60,000 nucleotides of DNA, taken from positions 14,123,675 to 14,183,674 of the forward strand of contig NC_087076.1 of NCBI RefSeq assembly GCF_026151205.1, given 5' to 3'. The notes beneath the pieces were generated by a model. The model did not search any database. It was not told where the DNA came from and saw only the letters and a program-made list of their open reading frames with translations. Each line of letters opens with the position of its first letter. Positions within the stretch are counted from its first letter, which is position 1. Positions 1-13,300 of this stretch are shown piece by piece. The stretch is from Bolinopsis microptera. Lineage: Eukaryota > Ctenophora > Tentaculata > Lobata > Bolinopsidae. A program made the position numbers and the translations under genes.

Positions 1-177
1 GTCAGTGCGTGACGGAAATAGCATCGGAATCATATTTTTATTTTATTTTATGATCGTTTAATTAATTCTGTATTTTATAACCGAAACATATTTGGGTTTG
101 ATTTTGTTTTCCAACAAAATATGTCTGATAACTATTATCATGAAGTACCTTTAAAAATTATTCGTTTTTATTATCGT

Positions 178-1369
178 TTATCCCATTCCCATGACTTTGA
201 CCAACCTGGCTAGTGCCTTCTTAAAGTCAGTTAACTCAATAGATAACTTTGTGTTCTCAGCCCTCAACTTCTTGTTCTCCACGTCCATAGAGTCACGTTT
301 CTCCCCGATAGCAGCTCCCAGCTTCTGTGACTCAGTCAGATCACCCACTGTCTTGTTGTGGTCACCGACTAGCTTATCGTGCTCTACCACTAGACTGAGG
401 GTATGTTTATATTAGTCATTTCATTTAAAGTAATGTTATCATGGCGAGACAATTTTGAAAATTTATCATTTGATTAATAGTCGTGATGAAATAATATTCG
501 TTAAAAATATAGAGTATTTTCTTACTGATCAAGCTTTTCTTTCTCCCCCTTGAGATGCTGTATAATCCTCTCCATCTCCGCTTTCTTGGTTTCCAGTTCA
601 GCTAGGTTGGTTTCCAGGTCGGTGCGTGTTGTCTCTAGCTCCTCGATACTGGCACTCTTCAGCTCCAGGTCTGCTCCCCGACTACTGGCACACTTCTCCG
701 ATCGATCTGATGGGTGGTTGATAAGAGTTTAGCTCAGACAAGTGCTGTAAATTTGTGTTTCCGCTAGGGGTACGCCAAATATTATGGTTATTTTCACCAA
801 CATTCTGAATTTTGGGGATTCATCTTCATATTTAAAAAAAAGCATGGGTGGATTCGTACCCAAATTTTCCTCAAGCTCCTGAATTCGAGATTCAAGTCCA
901 GGAATCGTCTTTGCTTCCTTTTCGAATGTCTCTTTTGCACCTTTAACTGTTCTCATGTAGGTTGCTGCCTCAACAAATGCATCTTCCACATCAGGATTAC
1001 CAGTAATCGCCTTTAGGGCGTCAGCTAATTTTGCTTCCTTCATTTCCTTCCTGAAAATGAACAGATTATCAAGTGAACCAAGCATATCTTATCGAGATAT
1101 ATTATCTCATCGCGCCAAATATTTTCAGAGCTGACAAATGAAATCATTCTTTAAACTTACGCTTTCTTAGCAGCTTCAAGTTCTGCAATCATGTCGTTCT
1201 TTTTCGCCAAATCATCATCAATACTATTTTTGAGTCTCTCCATGGCACAAAGTCTATCCTCCAAACTGTTTCTCTCCTTTATAAGATCTGATTTCTCAGA
1301 TCCGTGAATGTTCAGAGCTTCGTCAAGTCTCTTCTTTAGGTTTGTGTTTTCCTCCCTCTTGCACAGAAC
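178..1369 (-). CDS. C-terminal exons of the coiled-coil gene
   Basis: Exons 1369-1161, 1050-860, 706-526 and 394-178 join in matching phases (2, 1, 2). They encode charged coiled coil interrupted by a less regular stretch (ALKAITGNPDVEDAFVEAA) that may be a small globular or hinge segment. The last exon ends ALARLVKVMGMG and TAA at 178-180. The AT-rich 177 bp beyond would be 3' UTR; no clear polyadenylation signal was identified. Confidence 0.8.
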
Positions 1370-4300
1370 CTTATAACAAGCTAGAGTTAAACTTAAATCA
1401 CACTATATTCATTAAACCAGCAGATTATCTCAACATCTACACTTTAATCAAAATTAAGAAACGAATATAAATCTCCGACTTGTCCTTGATAACATCCCAC
1501 ATCATTACCACCATCCTACTAGTACCATCTTCCTTATTTTTATCTCAAAAAAACCGTGTCTACCTTGTTTTGCTCGGACTCGAGCTCATCCTCTAGAGCA
1601 GCGACACGTTTCTCAAACTCTCTAGAGACAGCCGACACTTGTTTCTGGAGCCGGTCTTTGTCGTTGTTCAGAAGGTCGATTGTCTTGTCGGCCCGGCCAA
1701 GGTTCTCTTGACTCACCTAGCATGATTGGCCGATAGCAACAACAAGAATCAAATATATTTATTTTTAAAACAGACAATAATCAAGCTTTTTATTCACTCT
1801 TTGAAGAGAAAGCAGTGTATAAATTATCTAATTTTTTGAACAGACACATAAAGTAGAATAGTAATTATAATACACAGCCTGTTACCTCACTAATATTCTT
1901 GATAGACCGTTCATAATTTCTATTCGCAAATTTTACAAGACTTCCAAACAAAGACATCTCTTACTATACCTTCTTTTCCCCGAGCAGGTGAGAAACTTTG
2001 TCCGTAGAGATGGTCAGCTCATTTCTCATATCATCGCAAGATTGTTCTAGAGCTTTGACTCTGTCCCTGAAACATATAAAACAATAAGAAATCTTGGAAC
2101 ATCTTTGTTGAGATAAACAGGGTCTTTGAGTCACTCTGCCAACAGCAAAACGATCTATATGTTACATTTGTACGAGAGAAACTTGAGCGCTAATTTTTGA
2201 TCATGAAATTTGGACTTGAAGAGTTGTTTTTCTCGTGATACAATATATATTTCCTCCTCAGACCACATTTAGACAAGTCTAGTGCCTACGATGAAGTTGC
2301 CCAATCACTGAAGATAATCACAAAAACTTTCGAATAACAAGTTTCCACTTAAAATACCTCGTGTAGGCATCAAACGCACGGACGTACCAATCCTTACTTT
2401 TTTTTATATCTTTTAACTCATTTGGTGCTACTAAAACCATAATTACAAAAATCGAAAGTCAAACAAAAACTTAATCGCCTGCTCCGATGGAAGTATACAA
2501 CATTGCGACTTCTCTGGCAAGCAAAATGCTTCGTTCGAGATACTATTGCACGTGAGTACAAGTATGTAGGATGTAGGATGTAGGATGTAGGATGATTAAT
2601 TAACGATTGCAGAGCTCTTGGTGTGATGAATTTGTACTTGAGGAATAAACATTACGACTCATTAGATGAACACACACAAGACAAGCATTTCTGTAGCTCG
2701 TAGCTACACTTTGGAACGACCATAATTCGTGGGCTTGGTTATGATGACGCATTGCTCAATTTCAACCATTTAACAAACATTGAAAATCCCAAAAATCTGA
2801 AACATGATCTAAAACTGGGAAAACTCTCCAACACAACCTATTTTCAACATACTATAACATTATTCACGAATACCACCATCTTTATTTATTTAAGTAATTT
2901 GCACTTAAAGTTTATCTACTTGTTGTCCAATAGTTTATACGGTAATTATTGGCACGGAAGAGTGGGTAGATATAAGCCAGTCACTCACCTGCATGCTTTC
3001 ACATCTGCCCTCAATTCAAGACACTCAGCTTGAGCTGCTTCAAGGTCTCTCCCTCCGTTCCACTGAAAATGGTAACATTAGATAAAACTGCGTTCTGAAA
3101 TCATGATTAACAGGATCAAAATAGTTTTTTAAAAATCCATCATACGAAACTTGACAACAAAATGAAATAAGATCTCATCAAAAAAGTTACTTTTTCTTCC
3201 AGGATGGATTTCTGTGTTTCCAGTAGTCTGATCACGTGGAGGTTCTCGTCCTTCTCCAGCAGCAGCTCCCTCACCTCTTCTTGGAGATTTTCACAATCAC
3301 TGCCAGAAAACGATATAAGTTGCGTGATTACATGGCAAAATCTAAAAATAACAAAAACAACATCAAAAAAGGGTGATAAAATTATGCGAAAAATCTCACC
3401 ACAAAAATCAGAGACGAGAGTCTAATTACAACAAATAATATAAGACAGATGCCTTAAAAGAACAAATGAAACTTACGCTCGGAGTTCGTTGTACTTGTCG
3501 AGGAATCTGTTTCTCTCATCGGCCACAACTCCATATTCATCCTTCAGGTCTGTGAGCTCATTCTGGATACGTAGTAGGTCCTCCACAACGCCTAAAAGTA
3601 GTTTAATTAATTAGTAACGATGGGAATATCAATTATGTTCATTTTCGGCCCTAGGTTTGAGGTAATGTCGTATAACCAGCTACTTTAAAATTACTGACCT
3701 TGACGTTCTTGTTCGCTCAAGTTGAGAGAGTCCTCCAGACTTTGAGCTGTGTTCTTCCAATCATCTGCCTTATTCTTGTTGTAGTTCGCCTCCTCTTTCA
3801 ACGCGGCTATGTCCTTATTAAAATTATTTGTATGGTGAAAAAGCATTACTGGAAATATATTTATATTCTAAAATCGTACGAAATTGCAGATTTTTTACTA
3901 AAGTCGTACCAAACAAACCTTCCTTAAGCCTGTATTTTCTTCAGAGACATTTTCCCTCTCCTTCTCTAGCCTTTGAATGTCTTTCTGGAGTATTATAAGA
4001 TATTGTTAACAATAAATTCGAAGCACATGTTCGTCGATTGGATCAATCATCTAGGAGTGCGCGGCGCGCCGGCCATAATTTGACTGCACTGAATGATTTT
4101 GAAGAGTGTTTGATCAATAAAATATGTCTGCGCGTGACATGAACTTATACTTCAATACGTGACCGGCATAAATTCTGTAAATCTTTAAGGTTAATCTCTT
4201 GCATGTCATCCAATTTGCGTCCACTAAGTTATAACAGATTTTGTTTCGTTAGGATGCTAACATACACTGCAAGATATGGGCATTCAAATATCAAAAGGTT

Positions 4301-7300
4301 GTTCAAGAGGGGACATTATCTATGGGTCACCCTAATTGCATTCAAAATTCAACTTGGCTTAAAGGAAATCTCTTTCATTGAATAGAAACATGCGTGAACT
4401 GATGCCTAGACTGCTCATTGATCATGGCCTGATGGTCCGGTGTAATTTTGATCAGATTAAAATTGCAAAAATGTGCAGATGCTTTCTGCTAGCATGATTA
4501 AATGGCACAGGGTGACCAATTTTCTATCCGACAAAAAATGCCGAATTGGTGAAAACATGTTTGGCAACAATTAACGATTGGTCACCCTGTGCTACTTCTA
4601 TACACAGGATACTGCACAGCGCATACCAACACAGTTGCGCAGCACGTGCGCCACGGTGCTGGCATGCGCTGTGCAGGACCCCTATGCCTGGGATAGAAGT
4701 ATGAGAATTACCAGCTTGTGCTCGATAATATCTAGAAATTTGTCAAGTCCCACCTCCAGTTCCTCACACTGTGTCTCCATGTAGTTCTTCTGGGTGTCAC
4801 TGTCGTGTTGCAGCGTGTCCAGCAGCTGGAGAGTAGTACGTATTTACGTATTTATCAAAATGAACGTATTTATCAAAATGAACGTATTTATCAAAATGGA
4901 CGTATTTATCAAAATGAACGTATCTATCAAAATAAACGTATTTAGAGTGTATCGATAAACACACGACATCAAAGGTATGATGACTTTAAAATTATGAAGG
5001 TAAAACTTAAAAAGGCAAACAATTTATGAAAATGTTTACTTGTCGTGTAACACACTATACTCCCCAATCCCCAACTAATTGCCAACAAAGACACTATAAT
5101 TAAATATAAATAATCACCTGCTGAAGCTGCTGTTTTTCCTTCCTGTTATCTTCCTTTTCCTCGTACATCATCTCGTACTCCTGCTTCCTGTCCCCTAAAT
5201 CTATCTTTGTTATCTTTATCTCCTCGTTCAGTTCCTCGTTAAACTGGAAACATTAAGATTATATTTGCTGTGATTTAGCAAAAACAGCTACTTGTTGTTG
5301 CTTTGATTTGCTGTTGCCTAATATCTGTCAGTGTGCCTCTAAATTTAGATCTCTCTTTCAGTGAGCGAGCTACTTATTCTTACTTATATGAGACATGATC
5401 ATCCAATATCGGATAAGAGAATGGCAATTAAGATGGTTTGTAATCTAACCTTATAGGGCCATTTGTAATCTCCAGTTCAATACACAGACAATAACGACAC
5501 TATATTTTCAAGAGTACAATTCAACTCTAAACTAAATATCGGCTGATAATTACTAAATTTGGTATAATCAAGCACTCTGATTCTCACAAAACCTGGTATA
5601 AATATAAGTGAATATCAGAGCTGCTTTCACAAAACTTTTGTTGTGAAATGCAAAATCCTTTCGATCGACTATGTTCATGATATGATGGATCACCTTCTCG
5701 ACACATAATAACCAGAACGGATGACTGGAGGTCATACGCTCAACTCTGCAACGAAGCTTGCAAACATTGGGTGGGCGCCCTGTTATCAAGTGGTGCTGAT
5801 CAGGCTAATGACCGATCTAACACCCCAAATGAGCCCACTTACACGCGTCACATACTTGAAGTGTGTATAATTGCAGCTTCATAATCGGTAGGTAAAGTAC
5901 ATGTACAATACGGATTAGAACTGTACCAGGGCTGTATCCTAACATACCTAGTCAAGTATCTTGCAACTAAACCTCACGGGGGGTTCAATAGTGGGCTCAA
6001 TGGGGTTCAATAGTGGGTTCAATAGTGGGGTTCAATAGCTCCCTATTATAAATACTCCAAATCAGAGCATAAACCTGACTACTTGTTACGTAAAACCTGA
6101 GTCTAAAGACTCACATTGAAGAGATCAGTTTTCTGTGCGGACAGTTCTTGCTTTTCAGTTCTTAGCAGTTCGATAAGGTGCTCACTGTCCATTTTCCCAC
6201 GCTCAGCGTCATCAACTCGGTCCTTCAGGCTGTCGTTTATCTGAAATAAATCCTCTGAATTCTGATGAAAAGTGTGTTGAAGTTACACGTTATTTGATTT
6301 AAATATTTTCAAGTAGATCTAGTTGTCAGTGGCCTGCCAGATCGGTTTAAAATTTGAGGGATAATAATAGCCACCAGTTTGCCTGAAACAGAAATGTGAG
6401 GGCTAATAATGGCCACCAGTTTGCCTGAAACAGAAATGTGAGGGCTAATAATGGTCACCAGTTTGCCGCCAAAATTCTGAAGGTGCTCTCTTATCAGCAA
6501 AGTAACGTAATGCCCACCATTAACAGAATAAGAAACAATTGTGGAGTGTGGTTTACCCAATAAGATGGGAGACTGTAACGGTTGCTCGAGGTAGTGTCAT
6601 CTTGCAGACTAATTATCTAATTAAAGTTCGTGTTTAGATACCATACATCCTAATTGAGCACTTTATTAAAACAGGAGGAAAGTCTTTCTATTTTCCACCT
6701 CACCCAGACCAAAGTGCTAAATTATCAAGTTGTCTTTACTTGTAAAAAGATTGTAAGGCCTGCTTAAAAAGATATACATGAAGATTACATGAAGATTACA
6801 TGAAGATCACGCAACCAATATGAAACTGAAGCTTTACTAGACATAAACAAAAAATAAACAACACTAACAAAAATTAAGATAAAGCCCACCTCTCTAAGGG
6901 TCTTGTTTTCTCTCTGGAGAGCCTCAATCTCCACCAGCCTACTACTCGTCTCCAGATCTTTATTAGATAGGGTCGCTTCTATTGCCTTCGCTTTGCTTCT
7001 CAGTTGCTGGTTCTCCTGAAAGTTATTAGGGTTTAAGATATAAGTTAGTTAAGATATCATTTATATATAAGTTATCACGGTTTAAGATATAATAAAGCAG
7101 ATTTTCTACAGAATGACAATTATTATAACTCTCCAACAACTTTAAAACTTAATAGTAATAATATAATAACTGTGACATATGAAGCTAGGATTATAAAATA
7201 ACATAAAACATTACCTTTTCAGAAAAGTCTCTGATCTCAATCAGTGAGTCTAGTTGTGCCTGCAATTCCATGTTGACTTGGTTTGACTTGGTTAGAGCTT

Positions 7301-10300
7301 CCTGTGTGTCTAATTTGTGTCCAATTACAACACGACGCTCCTGGTGGTAGTAGTGCAATTTAATAATATAACTTAACTAATAACTATAAAACTAATAGCT
7401 ATAAATATAATTATATGACTTACTAATATAACTTAACTAATAACTATAAATATAATTATATGACTTAATAATATAACTCGTTAACACTAAGTAATCAGAG
7501 CGCACAACAATAAAAGGACAAAAGCAACAAACAGACTTACAGATAACTTAACCAAAAAAATGCTGAAGTAAAAATGACAAACTTACAAACATTAGAAACA
7601 CACAAACATTACAAACACACAAACATTACAAACACACAAACATTACAAACACACAAACATTACAAACACACAAACATTACAAACACACAAACATTACAAA
7701 CACACAAACATTACAAACACACAAACATTACAAACACACAAACATTACAAACACACAAACATTACAAACACACAAACATTACAAACACACAAACATTACA
7801 AACACACAAACATTACAAACACACAAACATTACAAACACACAAACATTACAAACACACAAACATTACAATCACACAAACATTACAAACACACAAACATTA
7901 CAAACACACAAACTCTCACCTCTTCAAGTTCGCGACGTTCCCTCTCGCTAATAGCCAGATCACTCTTGAGTTGAGCCAGAGCCGTCTCAGCTTCCTCCAG
8001 CTGTACCTTTAAGTCTTTACCCTTGGAAGACAGAGAATCTCGCTCCTGGAGATAAGGGTTTTGTTTGGAAAATTTCGGTGGAAAAGTGATAATTGAAACT
8101 AAAATTTGTTTAGGGGGCAAGGAAATGATCCCTGTAAATCCGTTGCTGTTTTGTACTCATCAAATGAACAGGTAAATAATCGTATTAACTTGAACTTGAT
8201 AGATGTTATGGTAGTAATAGAGGTTTTAATATTAATGAAGGTTTCAGGAAAAAATCAATTAATCAGCATTGGAAATAAGATCAGCGAAAGTGTTACAGAT
8301 ACAATATACAATGATAATTGATAGACAATAAAATATAAGCGAATTAAAAGAACACATCAATAGAGTGACCAGCACATATCCCCATTACACACAGACACGA
8401 TCACGTGGTACAACAAGATCACGTGGTACAACAAGATCACGTGGTACAACAATATCACGTGGTACAACAAGATCACGTGGTACAACAATATCACGTGGTA
8501 CAACAAGATCACGTGGTACAACAAGATCACGTGGTACAACAAGATCACGTGGTACAACAAGATCACGTGGTACAACAAGATAGGACCACTACCTTCATCA
8601 GAGTCCTTATCAGACCCTGGCTGGCTGTTTCATTCTCAGTATTGAGCGAGTGCTGGCCCATTAGTTCCTTGTCAAGGAGATGACATCGTGCCAGCAGTGC
8701 TTCTCGTGTCTAGAGATTTGAATCGCATTCTCAGATTTGAAAAAAAAGTGACTCAGGTTCAGCTGGTTTAATACTAATTAGCTAATTCAGTGTTGTCCGC
8801 AGCGTAAATTGCAGTTAGTCGGTGGTGTTTTCCAAATGACCCGTCAGCGTTACCTATTGTTTTGATCAGATACTTAATCATGTTTATAATGATCAGTCAT
8901 TTTAAATTTTAAGCACCATCAAGGTTTTTGAACCTGCGTTGCTTATCAATATCAATGGTCTGAAATCAGAAATTTATCACTAACGCAGAATGCAGGATGG
9001 TCCTTACGTAAACCTTTTCAGCTGATTGATATAATCTCTTCTTATCTTACTAGGTTGTTACAATGTCGCTTATAGAGGTGTTTTAAGCGATTTTACCAGA
9101 TATTTTCCAAGCCCGTAGTTTTCACCGCCGTGCTGTAACCAGATGAGGAGAAGGCCGTGATATCCACGACTCTTGAACATAAATGATAACTGACCATCTC
9201 CAATGTTTTTCTTAACAAAAAGGTAGTTTGGGAACAATAACATAACTAATTGTTCAATTAATTTACATTGCAAATTTTAAAACGACAACTGAACATCTTC
9301 TCCATTTTCATAATTGGACATAATAGATCCCGTCACGTGCCCCATGTTTGACGTCATAAACAATTAAACAAGGTAAATTACGTTCTGTTGTCATAGAAAA
9401 CTGTTCGCAAGTGCGCACTAATTGATCGCCTATAGTGGATAAAATTCGGCGGCGTTCAGTGACTGAAAAAAACGTGGCATCGGCGGCGGACAACAACATG
9501 CCAATTCAACAGCCTTTTATTTGGCATTTACAATTTCGGTTTCCTACTACACCTATATTGAAATTTGTGAAGATAGAGCTAAAGTCTAAACTTTATGGCC
9601 ATTTTCCTGCACAACCTGGTCCCCACGTTTCTCATCGGAATTCAGTGCGCTTAATACATAACAGATATCTTAGTATTACTGATGGCGCAGAATGCAGCAT
9701 GAGCAGGCATTATTAATAAACAAATGGCATGCAGTCTATTAATTGCATGCTCATTGCTCATGCTCTTAACCCCTGTATGAGTCATGCCATGTCTGTAACT
9801 ACAAAGTTCTATAACTGTATAAGACCATGCTGGGTGCTGAGGTGCATAACAAAGCAAGAGTTCGTGCTGTTAAATGTGATTTTCAAGAGAGAATTCAAGG
9901 CATAAAACAACAGTTCAAACACAAGGAAATATTTGCGGTCTACCTGTATAAGGTCGTTATTCTGGTCGTTGAGGGAAGCGTTTTGTTGTTCAAGGATGGA
10001 AGCTTGGGACCGGGCTCTATCGTATGTTTCCTGGAGCTTTGCGATTTGGTCTCCGTTATCTGCTGAACTCTGCAGTGTAAAGATTAAACTTCAATATGAT
10101 ATAGTCTCTTATTTGAGGCATTATGTCAGAAACTTGATTTAATCGATTGACAATTGACATGATATCGGTAGGTTTTTATATTCTGTTTCTAGCTTCGATA
10201 ATTGGTATAGTGCTTGTTGTGCACGTAGATTATATACGTACATTAAACCACTGGTTTTCTACCCGTCACCGAACTGAGTGACTGGTCGTAGATTTTTAGA

Positions 10301-13300
10301 TATTTTTTTGCTATTCGTACTCAAACTTGGCATAATGTCTTGGGATCGTTCACATCTTAATTCAGATCTTGGTTACTTTAGACCTCACTCCCCCTCTGTA
10401 TTCTGTGATCACTGTTACACATAGCCATCGTTTATAAATAAATTACACTAGTGATAACATTTCCAAACCCCCTTTCCCTCATAGGCTGGGGGAGGGGGTT
10501 GGGAAATGTTCTCACTCCAACAACGCTGGAGTTTTTAACTTACGTGAATTACTTTCTGTAATTCACGTAAGTTAAAAACTGCAGCGTTTCTTACGTCATA
10601 TATGCGAACAATCCTTTTTTATAGATAACTTTCTGTAATTCACGTAAGTTAAAAACTCCAGCGTTTCTATAGTTCTTAAAAAATGCCGGAGTTTTCAATC
10701 TTTTTCAAACTTGGCGCTTGTTTCCATGGAAGTAATGAAGGTAGTCCTAATATGTGATTCAAAATAAGGAGATTTAGTGCTATGATTCTCGCCAAATCAA
10801 ATTAAGGTTGCTTGTGCGGCAGAGACCAAACAGTTTTGTAACCATAGCAACGATCTCGATCTAGTCAGTATCAATGGATCAGTAAATGGCTCGAACTTGG
10901 AACGAGCTGTTGTTACCATGGCGACTTTTGAAATGTTAATAGGTGTTAATAACACTTAATTTCACACTAGCTAAACCTCATCCCGATTGGGTGAACCGGA
11001 CAAATTTTCTTGGACGGGCGAGTTTTAATAAGAACGTGACAGACATTCTAGAATGCTGCCCCCGAAATTTGAATTGTTTCTGGAAGGATCGCAGTGTGAT
11101 AGAAGATTACTTGTATGTATTCTGGATTGGTTTACTCTCGGTAATACTGCAGGGTCCGAATGGAAACAATTAAACAACTTTTTGAGAGAAAACCAATTCC
11201 AGAATACTACACATTTAAAGAAAAGGTATAAAGTAAGTTTACTGGCTCCGTCCGTTAAAAAATTTAAAAAGCGAAAAAGCGCCACAAAAATCCGAAAAAG
11301 AAGGGTGCAAAATATATGTGTTTGGACCATGTATTCGACCAAAAGTTCGCCACTTGCGCCAAGACTACAAAAAATATAATAACAAATAATAGAGTTATAT
11401 TTACGGGCCATGACTCCTACGCCACATTTTCTGTCGTGGCTGGTTTATCGTCGTCGGCCAAAGTCTCAATTTTAATCTTATCCTCCTGGGCTCTACTCCT
11501 AGCCTGGGCCCTGATCTTATCAAAGTCAATTTCTCTAATCTTATATACCAGTCTTATAGCAGAAAGTTCGTTCTCCAACTCGTTTATCCGATCGTTTTTC
11601 TCCTGACACTGCTTCGTTTTCTCCTCCATTTTGTGTTTCAGTCCTTGGGAAGTTCTCGAGAGTTCCTTCACTTCCTCGTCCAACTCGTCGCACCTGAGGA
11701 ATGTGGGTGATAATTGTCGTCATGGTTACGGGAATGCAAACATGTTTGTGTTTTACTGCGGACTGGAAATCTCCCTACCTGGAGCATTTAAATGTCTGTA
11801 GGGATAAATGATTGATGCTTCACAAATTCCGTCTGTAACAGCCGATCTTTAATAAGCTTTAATATAACGGCCCAATAGTTTGGTTCGCGGCGTTGTACTA
11901 ATAAATAGTTGTAACTCCGCCAAGTCAATTTTGCCGGGTTATTTAAATTGGAGCTCAGATCTTACATAACTTTGGTGTGGAGGCCCTCAAAGTTGGAGGC
12001 AAAATAGGAGCTATTACACAAAGTACAACCCGGATATTAGAGGTTAAGTGATGTAGAGGTATAGTTCCTCAATATCACACAGCTTGATGGTTAAATTCTG
12101 ACAAGTATATATATCTCGGCAGAACGATACCAGGATCCTTAGTTTTCTTTCTGTTTTTAAAACCGATATTTTGATTTATCGACCAAAGTATGAAACTCTA
12201 TTGTTAATTACGATGTACGTGAAATTATATATATTTTAACTATGACATACCGTTGATTCGCCAAGTTAAAAACTTAGTTGCATAAATTCATGGTAACATT
12301 TTTCATTATGCAAATGTACATTGAACAATACGAAATAAATTTTATCACAGATGTCACGAAAAAATATGTTGTGGAGGAGAAGATCTACAAAAAGTTTGAC
12401 AATTTCTCAAATTGTGACGAGATGTGCATCCTCCTCTGGGATAATTTTGTGCTCCTTGGAAGCATCAACAATATGAGTTTTCTTCTTCTTCTCAAAAAGC
12501 TAAGCAACGCGGGGAAAATTGCCAGTAAAATACAGAGTGGTAAAAAAATAGGTTAACTCACAGATTTTATGGCAACGACTTCAATTTCGGACCAACCCAT
12601 TTCATTAAAACTTGACTTAGCCCACAGAGTGGGAGAGTTTACCAACAGATCTACACTCTACAGATGACTGTGACTGTGACTGTGACTGTGGCTGTGACTG
12701 TGACTGTGACTGTGACTGTGACTGTGACTGTGACTGTGACTGTGACTGTGACTGTGACTGTGACTGTGACTGTGACTGTGACTGTGACTGTGACTGTGAC
12801 TGTGACTGTGACTGTGACTGTGACTGTGACTGTGACTGTGACTGTGACTGTGACTGTGACTGTGACTGTGACTGTGACTGTGACAACAGGGGTCGGAGTT
12901 GGGAACTTGTCAGGGAGGAAAGTTCACTCAACTTCCGACCTGTGAACCAGGTATATTGTGCGTTCTCTTTTCAGAATATGTGGAATGTGGAATGATAGAT
13001 TCTGTCGGTAACCACGGTAACCACAGGCCTTAATGTTTCTTGTACCGGAAACCAGCTGAAGAAAATGAAATTCCTTCAACACAGATATCCTAATCTCTGC
13101 CTACTCAAAAACTTTCTTTTGTGGATGATATAGCTGAACTCATGATCCCATATGTTTCCGTGACAAATGTCCATTACAAGGCAAACCTGGTGATCGTACA
13201 TAAAGTAACTCTTAGTCAAAAGTACGAGAAATTGTACGAGAAATTGTGTACGTTCATTTCATGACGAACCAAATTCTTGTAAACTTGGGACACAACTGAC

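Noticed and set aside
7574-7951. 125-aa ORF with THKHYKHTNI repeats
   Set aside because: Encoded by the 17-bp minisatellite inside an intron.
8357-8683. LLYHVI, RSRGTT and HVVQQD repeat ORFs; possible CRISPR-like array
   Set aside because: A plain 18-bp tandem array with no spacers; open in several frames only because the unit is 18 bp. This is a eukaryotic intron.
11053-11606. Overlapping plus-strand ORFs of 96-108 aa
   Set aside because: They overlap the antisense of a supported coiled-coil exon and its intron and show no domain.
12617-12945. Ser-Gln and Thr-Val repeat ORFs on both strands
   Set aside because: Products of the TGTGAC hexamer array, whose unit length is a multiple of three.
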